DNA of 64,000 bases from Blepharisma stoltei (Eukaryota; Ciliophora; Heterotrichea; Heterotrichida; Blepharismidae), in assembly GCA_914767885.1 (NCBI GenBank), contig CAJZBQ010000047.1:868001-932000 (forward strand), in the 5' to 3' direction. Each line of letters begins with the position of its first letter. Within the stretch, counting starts at the first letter, position 1. The position numbers were made by a program, and so were the translations under genes. The notes under the pieces were generated by a model that was not told the origin of the DNA, searched no databases, and was given only the letters and a program-made list of their open reading frames with translations. Shown here piece by piece: positions 22,098 to 34,211 of this stretch.

Positions 22098-24316
22098 TTA
22101 TTTCTGCTTGGCTCCAAGAATTTTTAAGACTATAAGGGAAATAAGTCTTGTCAAAATTGCATATATAATAATTGCCATGATACACATTTCTATTGAGAAG
22201 TCAAATTCTAAATCATCCAATGGGTCGCACTTTGGTCCATTTGGGTCACAATTAAAGTTCATGTCTGTATATTGATTCACAGTAAAGGCTTGAAAAGTAT
22301 AATAAAACGGTGAGAAGTATGTGATCCAGGAGAATATATAGTTCAATCGGCTCATGCTAATCATCCCTCCGTACGCATTTAGCGGAGCTACAAAAATCTG
22401 TGAAATTGCTAGCTCCTGCTCATTTTTTTTCCAAAATTTAAAAAAATCCTATTCGAAATAATTTTAAAGCAAATATTAATTAACTTCAAAAAATTTAAAA
22501 ACAAGCTGTTTAAAATTAAACAAAATCAGCTCGAGATTCATTATACTTATTATCGTTTATATAAAAATTTTCATATTACAAATTATTTGTTCGGGTGGGC
22601 TTTACCAAAAAATAGGGACTTTTCCAATGTTTTGTTCGCTCACAGAGGAGGAATAAAGCAATTTCTTGAGTTTTGCACATAGCACCTACAATATATCCAA
22701 GTCCTCCTCCCATTTGATGCCCTAAGAAAAAAATCAAACAGAAAATAAAAAATTTTCCTGCATTAAGATTCAGATCAAGGGCAAAATAAAGCATAAGAGC
22801 AGTCATTGCAGCTCCTAATAAATGGAAAGGAAGCTCTGAAATTAGCTTTGCTAAAATGTATATAAATGTCCCATATATTCCTTTATTGTACTCTTTAAGG
22901 TATATTGGCCTTTCAGATGGTATTCCCATTGCTGAATAAGCATTTCCGCTCATAATAGCGTTCATTGTAATAAAATACAAAACTCCATTGATGTTTTGAA
23001 TAGAATGAAAATCATTTCCAAGATCATGGAATAGTAAATCAGTCAAAACCCAAATCACGATTAAAAGCATAAGCCAGGCTATTAAAGCTCCTGGATTTCT
23101 CCTTGCATTGATAAAGCCTCTATCACAAAGGATACAAAATTTACGAAAATTGCTGATTTTTTGAGGAGATTTTATGGCAAGACTATTTGAGCTTGGGATT
23201 GGGATATTTTGGATTATGTCTTTAGTTTCGTAGACAGAAGTTAGTGTATTTAATATGTTTTTTTCTTCCTCTGTCATATTTTTACGGTCAATTATATGAA
23301 GCAAGTTCATATAATATAGCTTTCTAGCTATTTTTTATATAGAATTTCATAAAGTGAAAATATTTGAAGCCATATAAATTGGTAAGTCCAATCTATTTTA
23401 AAATAGCCAGTATGCTATAATCAGCTGGATTCGTTAATTTTGGGCACGAAAACCCAAGTTTCGAAAAATATTTTCTTGATTTCGATGATGGGCCATCATA
23501 AACTGTACACCCATTGCTGAGTAATATCAGTTTATCAATTTTATTAAAAATCGAACTGCTTGGCTGATGCAGAGTCGAAATAACGATTTTTCCATCCCTT
23601 GACAAATCTAAAAGCACATCAATTAAAACTTCAGCTGTAAAGCTGTCTAACCCTGAGGTCGGTTCATCTAATATAACAATCTGTGGGTCAGAAATCAGTT
23701 CCATTCCTATGCTGACTCTTTTTCTTTCTCCCCCAGAAATTCCTTTTACAATTACACTTCCAATTAAATTATCAGAAACTTGACCCAATTTGAGTTTCTT
23801 GATAATTTGGTCTACTTTTTCAGTTATTTTTTCAGATGGTCCAGGCATTGACAGTTTTGCTATAAAGCTTAATGATTCTTTTACTGTAAGATAAGGCAAC
23901 AAAACATCCTCTTGGGTCACATATGCAATAGTGTGCTTTCTGCTTAATACATTTATGGCTGCTCCATTCAGCAAAATTTCTCCACTAATTTTTGTATTGT
24001 CCGAGGCTCTGATTCTCCCCGCAATTATATCAAGTAAAGTAGTCTTACCAGCACCTGAAGAACCCATAAGGACTGTAAGTGTTCCAGATTTGGCATAGCC
24101 AGAGACACCTTTTAATATGGTTTCTTCATTATGGTGAAGGTCAACTTGATAAAGAATATTTCTTCATGACAAGCATAAGGAAGACTCAGAGTCTGCGTAA
24201 GAAATATCTTCACTTGTAGGAATTAGCTGATTAAAATCCTGGGATAAACACTTATCTGAAGAAGGGTTTGAGGACATTTGTAAGGCAAAGGATTCGAGAG
24301 CTGGCAAATTATCCAT
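22098..24316 (-). CDS. ABCG-type half-transporter, copy 2
   Basis: 623 residues after removal of a 103-bp IES (23317-23419) and a 244-bp family A IES (22410-22653); the remainder is exactly 624 codons. The start MDNLPALES at 24316 is supported by a UGA-Trp-containing stretch leading into ILKGVSGYA. The nucleotide-binding domain has Walker A (GSSGAGKTT), signature (VKGISGGERKR) and Walker B (QIVILDEPTSGLDS). The ABC2 membrane domain follows, with about six helices. NBD-first order and ~620 residues are typical of ABCG half-transporters, which export lipids or small hydrophobic molecules as dimers. It lies 162 bp downstream of a close paralogue on the same strand. Confidence 0.92.
22410..22653. 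mobile_element. family A IES in ABCG copy 2
   Basis: TA-bounded 244 bp with decayed ends (CTCCTGCTC, GCTCACAGAGGAGG). Excision joins QEIAL to AISQIF, matching EELAFGLSQMF of the upstream paralogue. Confidence 0.85.
23317..23419. mobile_element. 103-bp IES in ABCG copy 2
   Basis: The ends TATAGC..GCTATA form a short inverted repeat. Excision restores NPADYYMN, identical to the paralogue at the same point; unexcised, the frame ends at UAG. Confidence 0.85.
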
Positions 24317-24477
24317 TTATGAAACGCCAGATTTTAGGCGAAAATTGTATAAAATAATGAAATAAAATACTGAAAATTCTATGGGGAAAATAACAGCGTT
24401 TTGCAAATAATAATTTATTATTTTTCTTATTTTGAACAAAAATCGATTGCATATAGTGGTAAATTATTAACTAATTA

Positions 24478-26343
24478 CTATTTAGCCTTCATCCCAAGCA
24501 GCTTTAATATCCAATACGCAATAATTCTAGTAATAATAACATACAAAATGATTGGAAGTATATAGGCTTGAATTTGGCTATCAAATCCTAACTGATTAAG
24601 AGGATCACATTCTGGCCCATCAGGATCGCAGTCAAATTCCATATCTTTGTATTGATTTACACTTAGTGCCCCAAATGCATAAAAATAAGGTGTTATATAT
24701 CTAATTCAAGAAAATGCTGAGTTTAATCGATTCACATTGACAACTAGGCCGCCATAAGTTATTAACGGCGCAATGAACATCTGTGATAATCCAAAAGCTA
24801 ACTCCTCAGTTTTACACAAAGCGCCTATAATATGTCCAAGCCCGCTTCCCATCAGATACGACAACAAAAAAACAGCAAAAAACACAAAAAAATTGCCTGC
24901 ACCATTATATAACCCTACTGGAAAATAAACCATTGCAGAAGTCACTATAGCAGCCAAGACTTGTAAAGGAAACTCCGATGCCATTTTGGCTGCCACATAA
25001 GTCAAAGTCCCATAAACTCCTTGGCTATATTCTTTCACATAAATTGGGCGCTCACAAGGAATTCCCATAGAAGACGACGAATTTCCATTCATAACCGCTA
25101 CAATTGTGATGAAAAATAAGATACCATTGATATTTTGAATAGAGGTAAAGCTATTCCCTAGGTCATGGAACAGAAGGTCTGTCACAATTCAAATTATGAT
25201 TAATAAGCTTATTCATGCCTGTGAGGCTCCTGGGTTTCTTCTGCTATTAATAAAGCCTCTTTCACACAAAATGATGAATTTTTTGGCTGAACTCACATGC
25301 CTAACCCTACTAATTGGCTTAGACTCTAAATTTTCAAAAATTGGGAAGTCAGCTTCTTTATAAGCATCCTTAAGAGTTTGCAAAATTTGAGTTTCTTCTT
25401 CTGACATATGCAGTCTGTCAACAATATGGAGAAAATTCATATAATAGTCTGCAGGGTTGGTTAATTTTGGGCATGGAAATCCAAGTTTTGAAAAATATTT
25501 TCTTGACTTTGATGCTGGGCCGTCATAGACGATATACCCGCTGCTCAGCAGCACAAGTTTATGGATTTTATTGAAAATGGAAGAGCTAGGCTGATGTAGC
25601 GTCGAAATAACTGTCTTTCCATCTTTAGCTAAATCTATTAAAACGTCAATAAGCACTTCTGCTGTAAAACTGTCTAACCCTGAGGTCGGCTCATCTAAAA
25701 TGACTATTTGTGGATCAGAAATCAGCTCCATTCCTATGCTTACCCTTTTTCTTTCCCCACCAGAGACCCCTTTAACAGTCACGCTACCTATCAAATTATC
25801 AGCAATATGGCTTAATCTTAATTTTCCCATAATTTCAGCCACCTTTTTATTTATCGTACTAATTGACCCACAAAATGTCAATCCTGCTGCAAATGTTAAA
25901 GACTCTTTTACAGTAAGATATGGGAGCAAAATATCTTCTTGTGTGATGTATGCGCATTTTTTAGTGAATTTTGATGAGTTAATGTCTATGCCATTTATCA
26001 TGACTTCTCCTGTGACCTTTGAATTAGGTGAGCATTTGACTCTGCCAGCTATTATATTTAGCAGAGTAGTTTTTCCTGCACCTGAAGAGCCCATAAGGAC
26101 AGTTAGTTCTCCTGGGCTGGCGTATCCTGATACCCCTTTTAAAATTATTTGACCTTTATTTTTGATTCTGACGTGGTAAAAAATATTTTTCCATGATAAA
26201 TACAGCTTTGAGGATTTTGCATTATCAGATTCAGTCTGAGGAATTATTTCATATACTGATGATGCATTATCTATGCTAGCTGACTGTTCTGATAAGGTAT
26301 TAGAAGAAGCTTGCGATACGGTAATTTCATCTATATTATCCAT
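24478..26343 (-). CDS. ABCG-type half-transporter, copy 1
   Basis: 621 residues, uninterrupted when UGA is Trp. Walker A GSSGAGKTT, signature VKGVSGGERKR, Walker B VILDEPTSGLDS, then an ABC2-type membrane domain ending KLLGMKAK. It has the same architecture as the downstream copy and is very similar in the nucleotide-binding domain. It contains neither IES found in copy 2, which makes it an internal control for the excision model. The N-terminal ~45 residues are Ser-rich and divergent. Confidence 0.93.
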
Positions 26344-26903
26344 ATTTTAAATTCAAATACTGTTGATCTGATCTTTTTAGTGGGATTAATTAGAAATGAA
26401 AAAATAATTATCAATAATAAAAATTATATTTTTTAAAAAATTATATTATTGAAACTTATTTTTCATATACAAATTAGATGAAAAGTAAGAAATTTAATAA
26501 ACTTATTTTTAAACTCAAATAGAAATAATAGATCATTATAGCTGATTGGCAAGTCTAACAGATTGTTTCCATGAGTTTATGAAAGTTTTGTTTGAAATTG
26601 ATATTTTACTATAGCTCAATGAGGCCTTTCAGTGTGCTGCTCCTCTTGGAAAGGTCTGAGCTTGCTACCCAAGAGCAGATTGGGATGAGCCATCATGGGT
26701 TTTAAAGTCTTAATCCAGTGATGAGTCCTAAGTAGCTTCCCAACAATTCTGAGGCTATTATAGGAAAAATGGGATTTCTTAGATTGATCAATGCTGGCAT
26801 CCACCTAAAACTCAAGCCAAACAAGCCCATAGCCCCCGTCCTCAAAATTTTATAAATCTATCTTTAGGAATTAAAAGGACAGCTTGTATCACTTAGTCAT
26901 TTA
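26344..26903. other. intergenic with a GC-richer patch at ~26615-26860
   Basis: The patch has a 62-codon minus-strand open frame, but it looks like repeat DNA rather than a gene: composition like the retroposons, no clear target duplication found. The remainder is AT-rich. Confidence 0.3.
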
Positions 26904-27500
26904 ATGTATATTAAAATGAGTGAACACTTCCCAAAAATCCAACCAAACAAAAACATTTCCAAAGACGTTTCATTCCAAAGCTTTCTCCCTTCCTTCCCAA
27001 AGCTTCCAAATTCCAAGCCAAAAGTCCACAATCTTTTCAAAAAATACTCATGCAGGCGTTCAAGTGTCCAAAAAGGAAACATTTCTTGAGAAGCTGACTC
27101 AAATTTTCCCACATTTGGCTTAAAAGATGAGCAAAAATTAAGAAGTGCAAGTAGACAAACTGATAGCAAATTGAGTGTCAGAAGAGACAGCAGCACCTCA
27201 GCTGAGAGAAATGTTTTGACTGAAGAAAGTGAGAGAATAAATAGAAAATACAATAGAAGAAGCCCAAATTTGTGCAATCAGGCGACAAAAATACCTTTTA
27301 TAACAAAGCAGCCAGCAATTATTGAAAATATTATGAGAAAACATAGGAAACTTTTTCAGGCGAATGATGAGGGAATAAAATCTGTAATCGGGCCTTCTAT
27401 ACATAGCTCACAAAGTGTGAATAATTTCAGGCTGTTTAAAAGTAGAAGGAATTTTAGCTCAAAATGTATATATAGAATTAGTAGCAGAAAAGATATTTAA
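26904..27500 (+). CDS. unknown basic Ser-rich protein
   Basis: 198 residues if the UGA after codon 61 is Trp; the frame then runs without break to UAA at 27498-27500. The start could be the first ATG or the one at 26916 (MSEHFPKI). Rich in Lys, Arg, Ser and Asn; contains ERINRKYNRRSPN and RLFKSRRNFSSK. No membrane segment. The overlapping minus-strand open frames are shadows. Nuclear or cytoskeletal roles are possible, but no family is recognised. The RKYNRR element also appears in the ESCRT-III-like gene at 51606. Confidence 0.6.
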
Positions 27501-27902
27501 ATAGCTTATTGCTAAATTGTATAATGATAATACAGTTTTTAGTCACATTTATTTTTAATTAATATTAAAACTGTGATTATTTAGCTAAACATCAACAAAT
27601 TGAAAGTTTTTTACTAAATTCATAAATTGAGATTATTATAAGCCGATAATAAAATTATCATATTATTTATAAATGCCTTGATCACCTACTAAGGTATTTT
27701 ATTAAAGTTCTTTATAATAATTTTTATTTTATAATATTTCCTCAATATAATCCTTCAAAATTATTTAAAAGATTTGCATCGATTTGACGATAATCGTACA
27801 GCACTTTTAGCAAGTTCCTTTTCGCACAATCTTTCCTCTTTCATTATAAAAATTAATTTTCTGACAAAGAATTAATCCTCTAACATTTTACTCCTATTAA
27901 TT
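27501..27902. other. intergenic, nothing recognised
   Basis: AT-rich spacer upstream of the TmcB-like gene pair. Confidence 0.4.
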
Positions 27903-30900
27903 ATGAAGGAAGAAAAGAACGATGAGCCTGCTTTTCAAATAAATTCATTAGAAAAGCCACACTCATTTATCAAATTTTTATGGAAAATACTCAAAGAGTC
28001 TATTTTTGGTGGATTTTCGTGCCTTTATGTTCCAAAAAAAAAGTCGTTTTCAAACCTGAATACACAAAAAATCATGGAAATATTGATAAATATTATTGTT
28101 TTCTTACAAATTTCAAGACTTAACTGAAGAATTAACCTGAATCCAGACAACCAAATTTTGAAGCATTGAAAAATTATTGGATATGCAAGTTTTGATCAAA
28201 TTTGCGCAGAGTCAGGGACTTTATATATAGCTCTTTCCCTTGAATAGCTCGATAACGGGATGAAGCCAGCCCGTTATCTGGCTATTCAAGGGAAAGAGCT
28301 ATACCTGCTTTGTAGGGTTTTCAGTTACAGTTTGGGTATGTGCCTTATTTATTCTAATTTTTTCAATTATGAGCTATTATAAAAAAAACACTAACGACTA
28401 CCTGACTTTTTTTCCGAGATTTTTAGTAACATTTTTATCAACTATAGGATTTGTCCCTTTTGTGTTATAATAATATATGTGGGGGACCTTTAGTTGGTTC
28501 ACCGAGAGAAGGAAGGATAGCCGTCGAAATCTGCCCGAAATCGAGAGGCTATAAAGAACAAGACTCATGGTGGATGACGTGTGCTGGCGGATTTACTTGA
28601 AGCAGGACTGGATGCCTGTCTAGGTATTGTGAGAGTGGATGGTTATTTCAAAAATATGAATAATTAAGTCCCTTTTGTGCTAACTTTTATGCTTACTCTC
28701 AAATACTCAAGCAAAAATGATAATACAGTAGATGAATACCAAAACTGTGAAAATTGCAACCTAAACTGAGGCAATTATGGACAATTCGCCTCAGTTTTTG
28801 GCTTGATATGAATATTTGCAATAACACATGGAGACAAAATTTTTGGTGCAAGCTTAAGACATGCTTTTAAAGACCAAAATTTGAGGTCGAGGTCACATTC
28901 AAAATTAAGCATTGAGACGAATTTTTTTTACTTTTTGGCTGTAGTTGTTTACGCTTTGTTTAATTCTTATAGTTATTATCTACATCAAGCTTTGCTTATT
29001 ATTTATCCGATTATACTTAATTACAAGTATATTAAGTATATTCCTTATTACAATTCAATAGAAAATGAAATTTCTATAACTCAAAATACAGGGATCGCGA
29101 CTGTATCTGCAATATTTGTGCTTGGGAATGCTACAGAAAATGATTATATTACGGTTTGGCTATTCTGGATGGTTTTGCCTCTTATCGTATATTTTGCTTT
29201 GAATTTCTCAAGAAAACAATTTAAGCTGCGCCTTGATATAACTGATAAGGTTTTGAAGGATCAGTATGATTTTGAATATTTTATGAGGGCGAGACTGTTT
29301 GAAAATGAGGTTTCGAACCCTAATGATATCATAACTCCCCCCCCCTCCGTGAGTGAACAAAAAAATTTTGTTCACTCACGGAGGGGGGGGGAGTAAATAA
29401 ATTTTCTGGGTCTTCAAAAATCGCAGGATTTGACCCTGATAAGCTGTTTGCTGTGTGGGAAACTTATTATTGCATAGATGTGCTATCAGATGAAAGATTG
29501 GGTAGAATTAAGCTAAATAAGGCATTTTACATGAGATCAACACTTGAAGGCGATTTTCAAGTCTGAAAATGTAAAAATACCTTACCCCCTCCGTGAGCGT
29601 TTAAACCATTAGAAAAACAAAAACCCACACTCTCCGTGAGCGAACAAAAATTTTTTTTTTGACATATAAGTGATAATTAGTACAATGAAATATCGAGCTA
29701 ATTCTGTTTAATTTTTAAAAAAATTGCATTTTAAAGCATAAAATTTATAAATTAAATTAATATTTGCTTTCCAATTTTTGCGATTTAGGATTTTTTAATT
29801 TCGAAAAAAAAAATTTTCTATAAATTTTATATATAAATTAAAAAAAAAATTAGCCCCCTTTGTTAGCGAACAAGATTTTTTGTTCGCTCACGGACGGGGG
29901 AGTTAGAAGAGCACTCAATTGGGTTCTATGGCGACATAAGCATACTTTATTATATTTTAGAGCTAGAAAGCATTAAGGAAAAAGACGAATTTTTATGTCA
30001 CAAATTGCTCGATTTTTGAGGAGAAATAACAGCTGATAAGCCAAGAATGGGAAAGCTTTATTATCTTTCAGGAGAATTATCAAAGACTTTAGACGAAGTT
30101 AAGAAAAGGTATGCAGACTTGGTGAAAAGCTTCCCAAATAATATATATTGTCATGAACTTTATGGGTCTTTATTAATGGATATACTTACTCCCCTAAAAT
30201 ATTTTCGCTTCCTTATTGAGGTTTTTTTAAATCTATATCAAAAAAGAACTAATTTTTAAATATTGAAAAGAAGTTTATAATCCTCTTTTATTAATATAAT
30301 TAAAGAGAAAATTTATTATAATAATTATTCATATTTATTAATTTTTAATTTTTTTGCCTGAAGGTGTGCTATTCATTAATAATTTTTTTTCCCAATACTT
30401 ATACTCGCTTATAGGCAGGGAGCTAGAGATAATGCTTCTGGGTTTAAACTTATAAACAAAAAAGAAAGCTTTGTTTCGTTACATAAAGAAGCCTCCAAAG
30501 CGAAGTTTTGGAAGTTTTCTGAAATTAATGGGTTTCTTATTGTATCTGCTGACCCTAAACTATTCGGAATAGTTGTCTATGCGAATTCCTGTGCAGGCCA
30601 GATATTATCCCAACCAGCAAATCATATAATAGGATCCAAACTTAGCAATTACATACCTGATCCATTTTCTAGGAATCATGATGAATATTTACGTAGATAT
30701 CTTATAAACTGCAAAAGCCCAGACGTAGAATCTATTATGTCTTATTTTTTAAAAAACGAGCGAGGCTACCTAGTCGGCTGTGACTTTAAAATCAGTCTCG
30801 TTTCCTTAATAAATCACGTCTACTTTGTTGTATCATTGGATGCAAATGCAAAGCACCGAGAATTTGCGTTAGTTTCAGAAATTGGAGAAATTTACGCTCA

Positions 30901-33708
30901 TAGTGAACTATTTCCTCAAATTATTTCCCAAAAGAAAACAAGCGTCACCAAAGAACTTATCGATAATTTGATACCTGGGGTGACTTATTCTTCAATGAAG
31001 CCTCTTGAGCCTTGAATTGTTTCTCTTCACCACAAAGAAATTCTGATAGTAAAAATCCAGCACCACATATTGTCAACTTCGTTTAATTTTTTAATATTAG
31101 TCAATGACCGTTTTGAAATTGAAATTTGAAAAAGAGGAGAGGATACATTTCAACTAGGAAATACGGAAGAGAATTTTTCAAGAGAAATAACCTCATATAC
31201 TGATATGAAAAGAGTTTTGCACGTAAATATATGCTCAAAAGCGTCTAAGATGTCAGCTATTTATTCAATGTCAATGTCAGAGCTAGGTATAGCAATTGAT
31301 AAAGAAAAATATGAAAATGAGGATAATCAAGAAAATAAGAGCAGCGTCAAAACCCTATCAGTGTCTCAAGCAAGCAACGCTACATATATTATTTTAAGTA
31401 ATAGAGATTTAGGTATAAGCCAAAGGTTGGTCAAAGAATCAGAAGTAATGCTGAAGCTCTTCAAATGGATTTTATTTTTTTCTGTAAGGCTCATGCAGAC
31501 TTTAGCTATTATCAGCATGAATATAATACTTTTGGTATATATTTATCAGCAGATAGCTCATTCTAATAACCTCAGTATTGTTAAAAATTTTGCAGGGATA
31601 ATGCAAGAGGTGTCTGTAGAAGCTTACCTAGCACATGCAATAGATTTAAGTACTAATTATACAAGTATGGATCGGTCTTATTATAAAGCTCAGCTTATTG
31701 ATAGCTTAGAAAAGCTACGAAAATTGCAGCCAACAATTTTAGATGACTATAGCAGATGGAGTTATTGTGATCACTCAGCTGTGGTAACAGAAAACATAAT
31801 ACCTGTTTATAATCAAGGTCATCCAAATTTTGTGTCTTTTTCAAATCTTTATGACTTTGTTTCTGAGGTACTTAAACATGTATTTTTTATATAGGGCAAT
31901 GCAATTGTAAACGCAATGGACTCAGGAGAAGACTATATTTATGATGAATTTTTTATAATAGACAATGGAATAGGAGGAGCATCAGTTATGCTAAATTATA
32001 CTTTTGAAGGCCTCATTAGCTGTGAAATCGAAAAATTAGACACCAATGAAAGCGGAACAAAAATTTGTGTTTATATGGGTCTGCTATTTTTATGTATTCT
32101 TGGCTCAATCCTTATTTTCTTCTCTTTCAAGCTCGATAAGAAATATGATGCATTATGAAGCTATATACAAAATCAGGCAAATTCTGCATATATCGAGCTT
32201 TACCAATCCTCTCTAAATAGACTGTCTACTTATCATAATTATTGTTCAGAACAAGACGAAATTGAAATTCGAAAGAAGAAGAAAAAAATAAAGCCGAATG
32301 GTTTTAAAACAAAAATTTACATAAAGTTTATAGGACTTTGTGCAATTATTGTAGTATTGACGTCAGTTTATTATTTTGTGGTTGGGTATATATTTTATCC
32401 TTTATGCAAAGAAAATCTGGTTAAGCGCTATATTTTGCTTGGGGCTTTTTTGCATAGAATTTCTGTAGTTTCTGAGATGACATACTGGACTAGTGAATTA
32501 GCCTTCCATGGTGATGATTCTTTTACTCCCCCCTTCGTGAGAAAAAAAATTTTGTTCTTACAGAGAGGGGTAAATTTTTTCTTTTTAAATTTTATATATA
32601 ATTTTTTTATTTCAAAATTTAAATAATTTTTAATATGTAAAAATTAATTTAATTTGCAAAATTCATGTTTTAAAATTCAAGCTGTTTAAATTAAACAAAA
32701 TTAGCTAGAGATTTCGTTATAATAATTACTTATATATCAATTTTTTTCCATGAAAGTTTTTTATAAGGATCCCCCCCCTCATTTGTCCAATTTTCTAGTC
32801 TTTTATCATTTGTCCATTTTTCTAGTTTTTTGACCTCATTTGTCCAATTTTCTAGTCAAAAATTTTGATAGAGAAAAAAAATTTTCAGGACCTCAATTGT
32901 CTCATTTTCTAATTTTTTTAAAGTAAAAAACTAGAATTTAGGGCATTCGAAAAAATCCAAAAAAGACTAGAAAATTGGACAAATCATTTTTGACTAGATT
33001 TTGAGACAAATGAGGTCCTGAAAAAAAAATTTTCTTATAAACAAAAACTAGAAAATTCGACAAATGAGGGGGGGGATCCTTATTAAAAAAATTTTTTGTT
33101 CACTCATGGGTTTTTTGGCAAAAAATAGGATTTTTCCAATGGTTTTGTTCGCTCAGAGAGGGGGAGTTAGAACAAATTCCGGCTTAGAATATCCATTTTC
33201 CGACCCTGACACTATGTTTGGCGACTCAATCTTTCGATTTAACCTTTTAAGCAAAATTATTATTGATCCATCCTATAGAAACATGTACTCAAAGACCCTA
33301 AAATGAAAATTTTTTGAAGGGAATTCAAAAGACGTTGACTCAATTTTTGCACAAGGGACTTATGCAGCTTCAAATGCGCTGGTTTTTGATGCATCGTTTA
33401 TGTCTTTTTCTAATGCCGATAATTTAGACTTAAGGATGACGAAATTTATACAAAGAATGAGTTCTCTTCAAGGATCAATTCAAGAGAGAACTATAGTTGT
33501 AGACCATGATTCAAGGTTTTATGTCGAAAATCAGTTCAATTCTTTTTTCTTTATTACTATTTGGTATTGCGGGTTTTGCTTGGTTTTATTTTTGTGCTTG
33601 TATTCGCCTATGATAAATAGAGAAAAAAGAAAATTGAATAAATTGCAGGAAATATCAGCATTGATACCTCCTTCTTTAGATAATAAAAATAAAAGCAATA
33701 ATAAATAA
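27903..33708 (+). CDS. TmcB-like multipass membrane protein, copy 1 (germline form with five IESs and a retroposon)
   Basis: 1,411 residues after removing IESs of 76, 62, 321, 237 and 644 bp, a 203-bp retroposon plus one target repeat, and a 15-nt intron; the sum is exactly 1,412 codons. The N-terminal third has about 8-10 membrane helices. The middle carries the ciliate TmcB/TmcC TPR-region hallmark NNIYCHELYGSLLMDIL. A PAS-like sensor segment follows, then two membrane helices flanking an extracytoplasmic loop, and two more near the C-terminus. Proteins of this type are greatly expanded in ciliates and are thought to be membrane sensors; the function is not established. The downstream paralogue aligns through every junction, which fixes the excision points. 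Confidence 0.88.
28224..28299. mobile_element. 76-bp palindromic IES (family D)
   Basis: The arms AGCTCTTTCCCTTGAATAGC and the complement GCTATTCAAGGGAAAGAGCT fold into a long hairpin; TATATA / TATA flanks. Excision joins ESGTL to YTCFVGF, matching FGNLSLCFIGF of the paralogue. Confidence 0.88.
28465..28667. mobile_element. short retroposon-like insertion in an exon
   Basis: 203 bp with a perfect 12-bp direct repeat GTCCCTTTTGTG (28453-28464 and 28668-28679). GC-richer core with GGGGGACC and GGTTCACC. Removal joins FVPFVL to TFMLTLKYS, colinear with the paralogue. It lacks the AAATGG start of the larger retroposons. Confidence 0.8.
29332..29393. mobile_element. 62-bp minimal family A element
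   Basis: Two terminal repeats face to face with almost no loop: CCGTGAGTGAAC and GTTCACTCACGG; TAA flanks. Excision gives DIINKFSG against DILKKFSG in the paralogue. It equals the palindromic end of full-length family A elements. Confidence 0.92.
29582..29902. mobile_element. family A IES
   Basis: TTA flanks, 321 bp, with two left repeats and a right foldback. Excision joins WKCKNT to LEEHSIGFY, matching ILLEEHSIGFY. Confidence 0.9.
30187..30423. mobile_element. IES with decayed family A ends
   Basis: TA-bounded, 237 bp, ends CTCCCCT and AGGGAGC. Excision joins MDIL to RDNASGFKL, matching MDILKNNEIGFKL of the paralogue. Confidence 0.85.
31880..31894 (+). other. 15-nt intron
   Basis: GTATTTTTTATATAG between SEVLKH and GNAIVN. 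The paralogue has a 15-nt intron at the same codon (37423). Confidence 0.9.
32523..33166. mobile_element. family A IES carrying a nested second element
   Basis: TTA flanks. Family A ends are at both sides, but the interior contains a complete inverted-repeat element at ~32763-33082. Excision of the whole 644 bp joins GDDSF to RTNSGLEYP, colinear with the paralogue (NGLEYP). Confidence 0.88.
32763..33082. mobile_element. nested inverted-repeat element (family G)
   Basis: Terminal repeat ATAAGGATCCCCCC with the complement at the right end. Inside it are repeated units of TCATTTGTCCAATTTTCTAG in direct and inverted orientation, at least three on the left and three on the right. It was inserted into a family A element. 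Confidence 0.8.
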
Positions 33709-34211
33709 CGAAAAAATAGAAAATCATAAAATTAGATCATGGGACACTTTTAGTAAGCCCTTTCATTCAGTTCACATGTGCAAGCTGCAAAAAATTGTAA
33801 GACAACCTCAATCTATAAATAGGTATAATAATAGAGATATATAGACTTAACGATTGTTTTTATTTTAAAAGAGAATGCATTATACCCTTATACCAATTGT
33901 TTAAAAACAACTTCTTTGTAATCATAATTTTGATAGATAAATATTAGGCAATTTCATATTAGAATGCTCTCATTTATTATGTTTGTAAAATTTTTATATT
34001 AAGTAAATTTAGATAAAATTTTATATGTATTTAAAATTGATTAACTTTAGATATAGTCTATTTTCTAATAAAAAATATGATGCAAGCTGCTTAAGGCAAT
34101 AAATGAAAATTCATAGTTAAGAAAATTAAAAACAGTTTCTTCTCATATGAAGCTTAATAAAATTGATAGCTTATAAATAAATTTGTTCCTTAATAAAATA
34201 CTGATTTAATT
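33709..34211. other. spacer between the two TmcB-like genes
   Basis: AT-rich, no element or gene recognised. Confidence 0.4.

Noticed and set aside
26616-26804. 62-codon minus-strand open frame
   Set aside because: Lies in a GC-richer patch resembling repeat DNA; no family match and no supporting context.
32770-33080. CRISPR-like array of TCATTTGTCC units
   Set aside because: Units occur in both orientations with irregular spacing inside an inverted-repeat element in a eukaryotic gene.
27903-33708. Treating UGA codons and insertions as proof of pseudogenes
   Set aside because: UGA falls at conserved Trp positions in many genes, and insertion removal gives exact codon multiples and paralogue-colinear joins.
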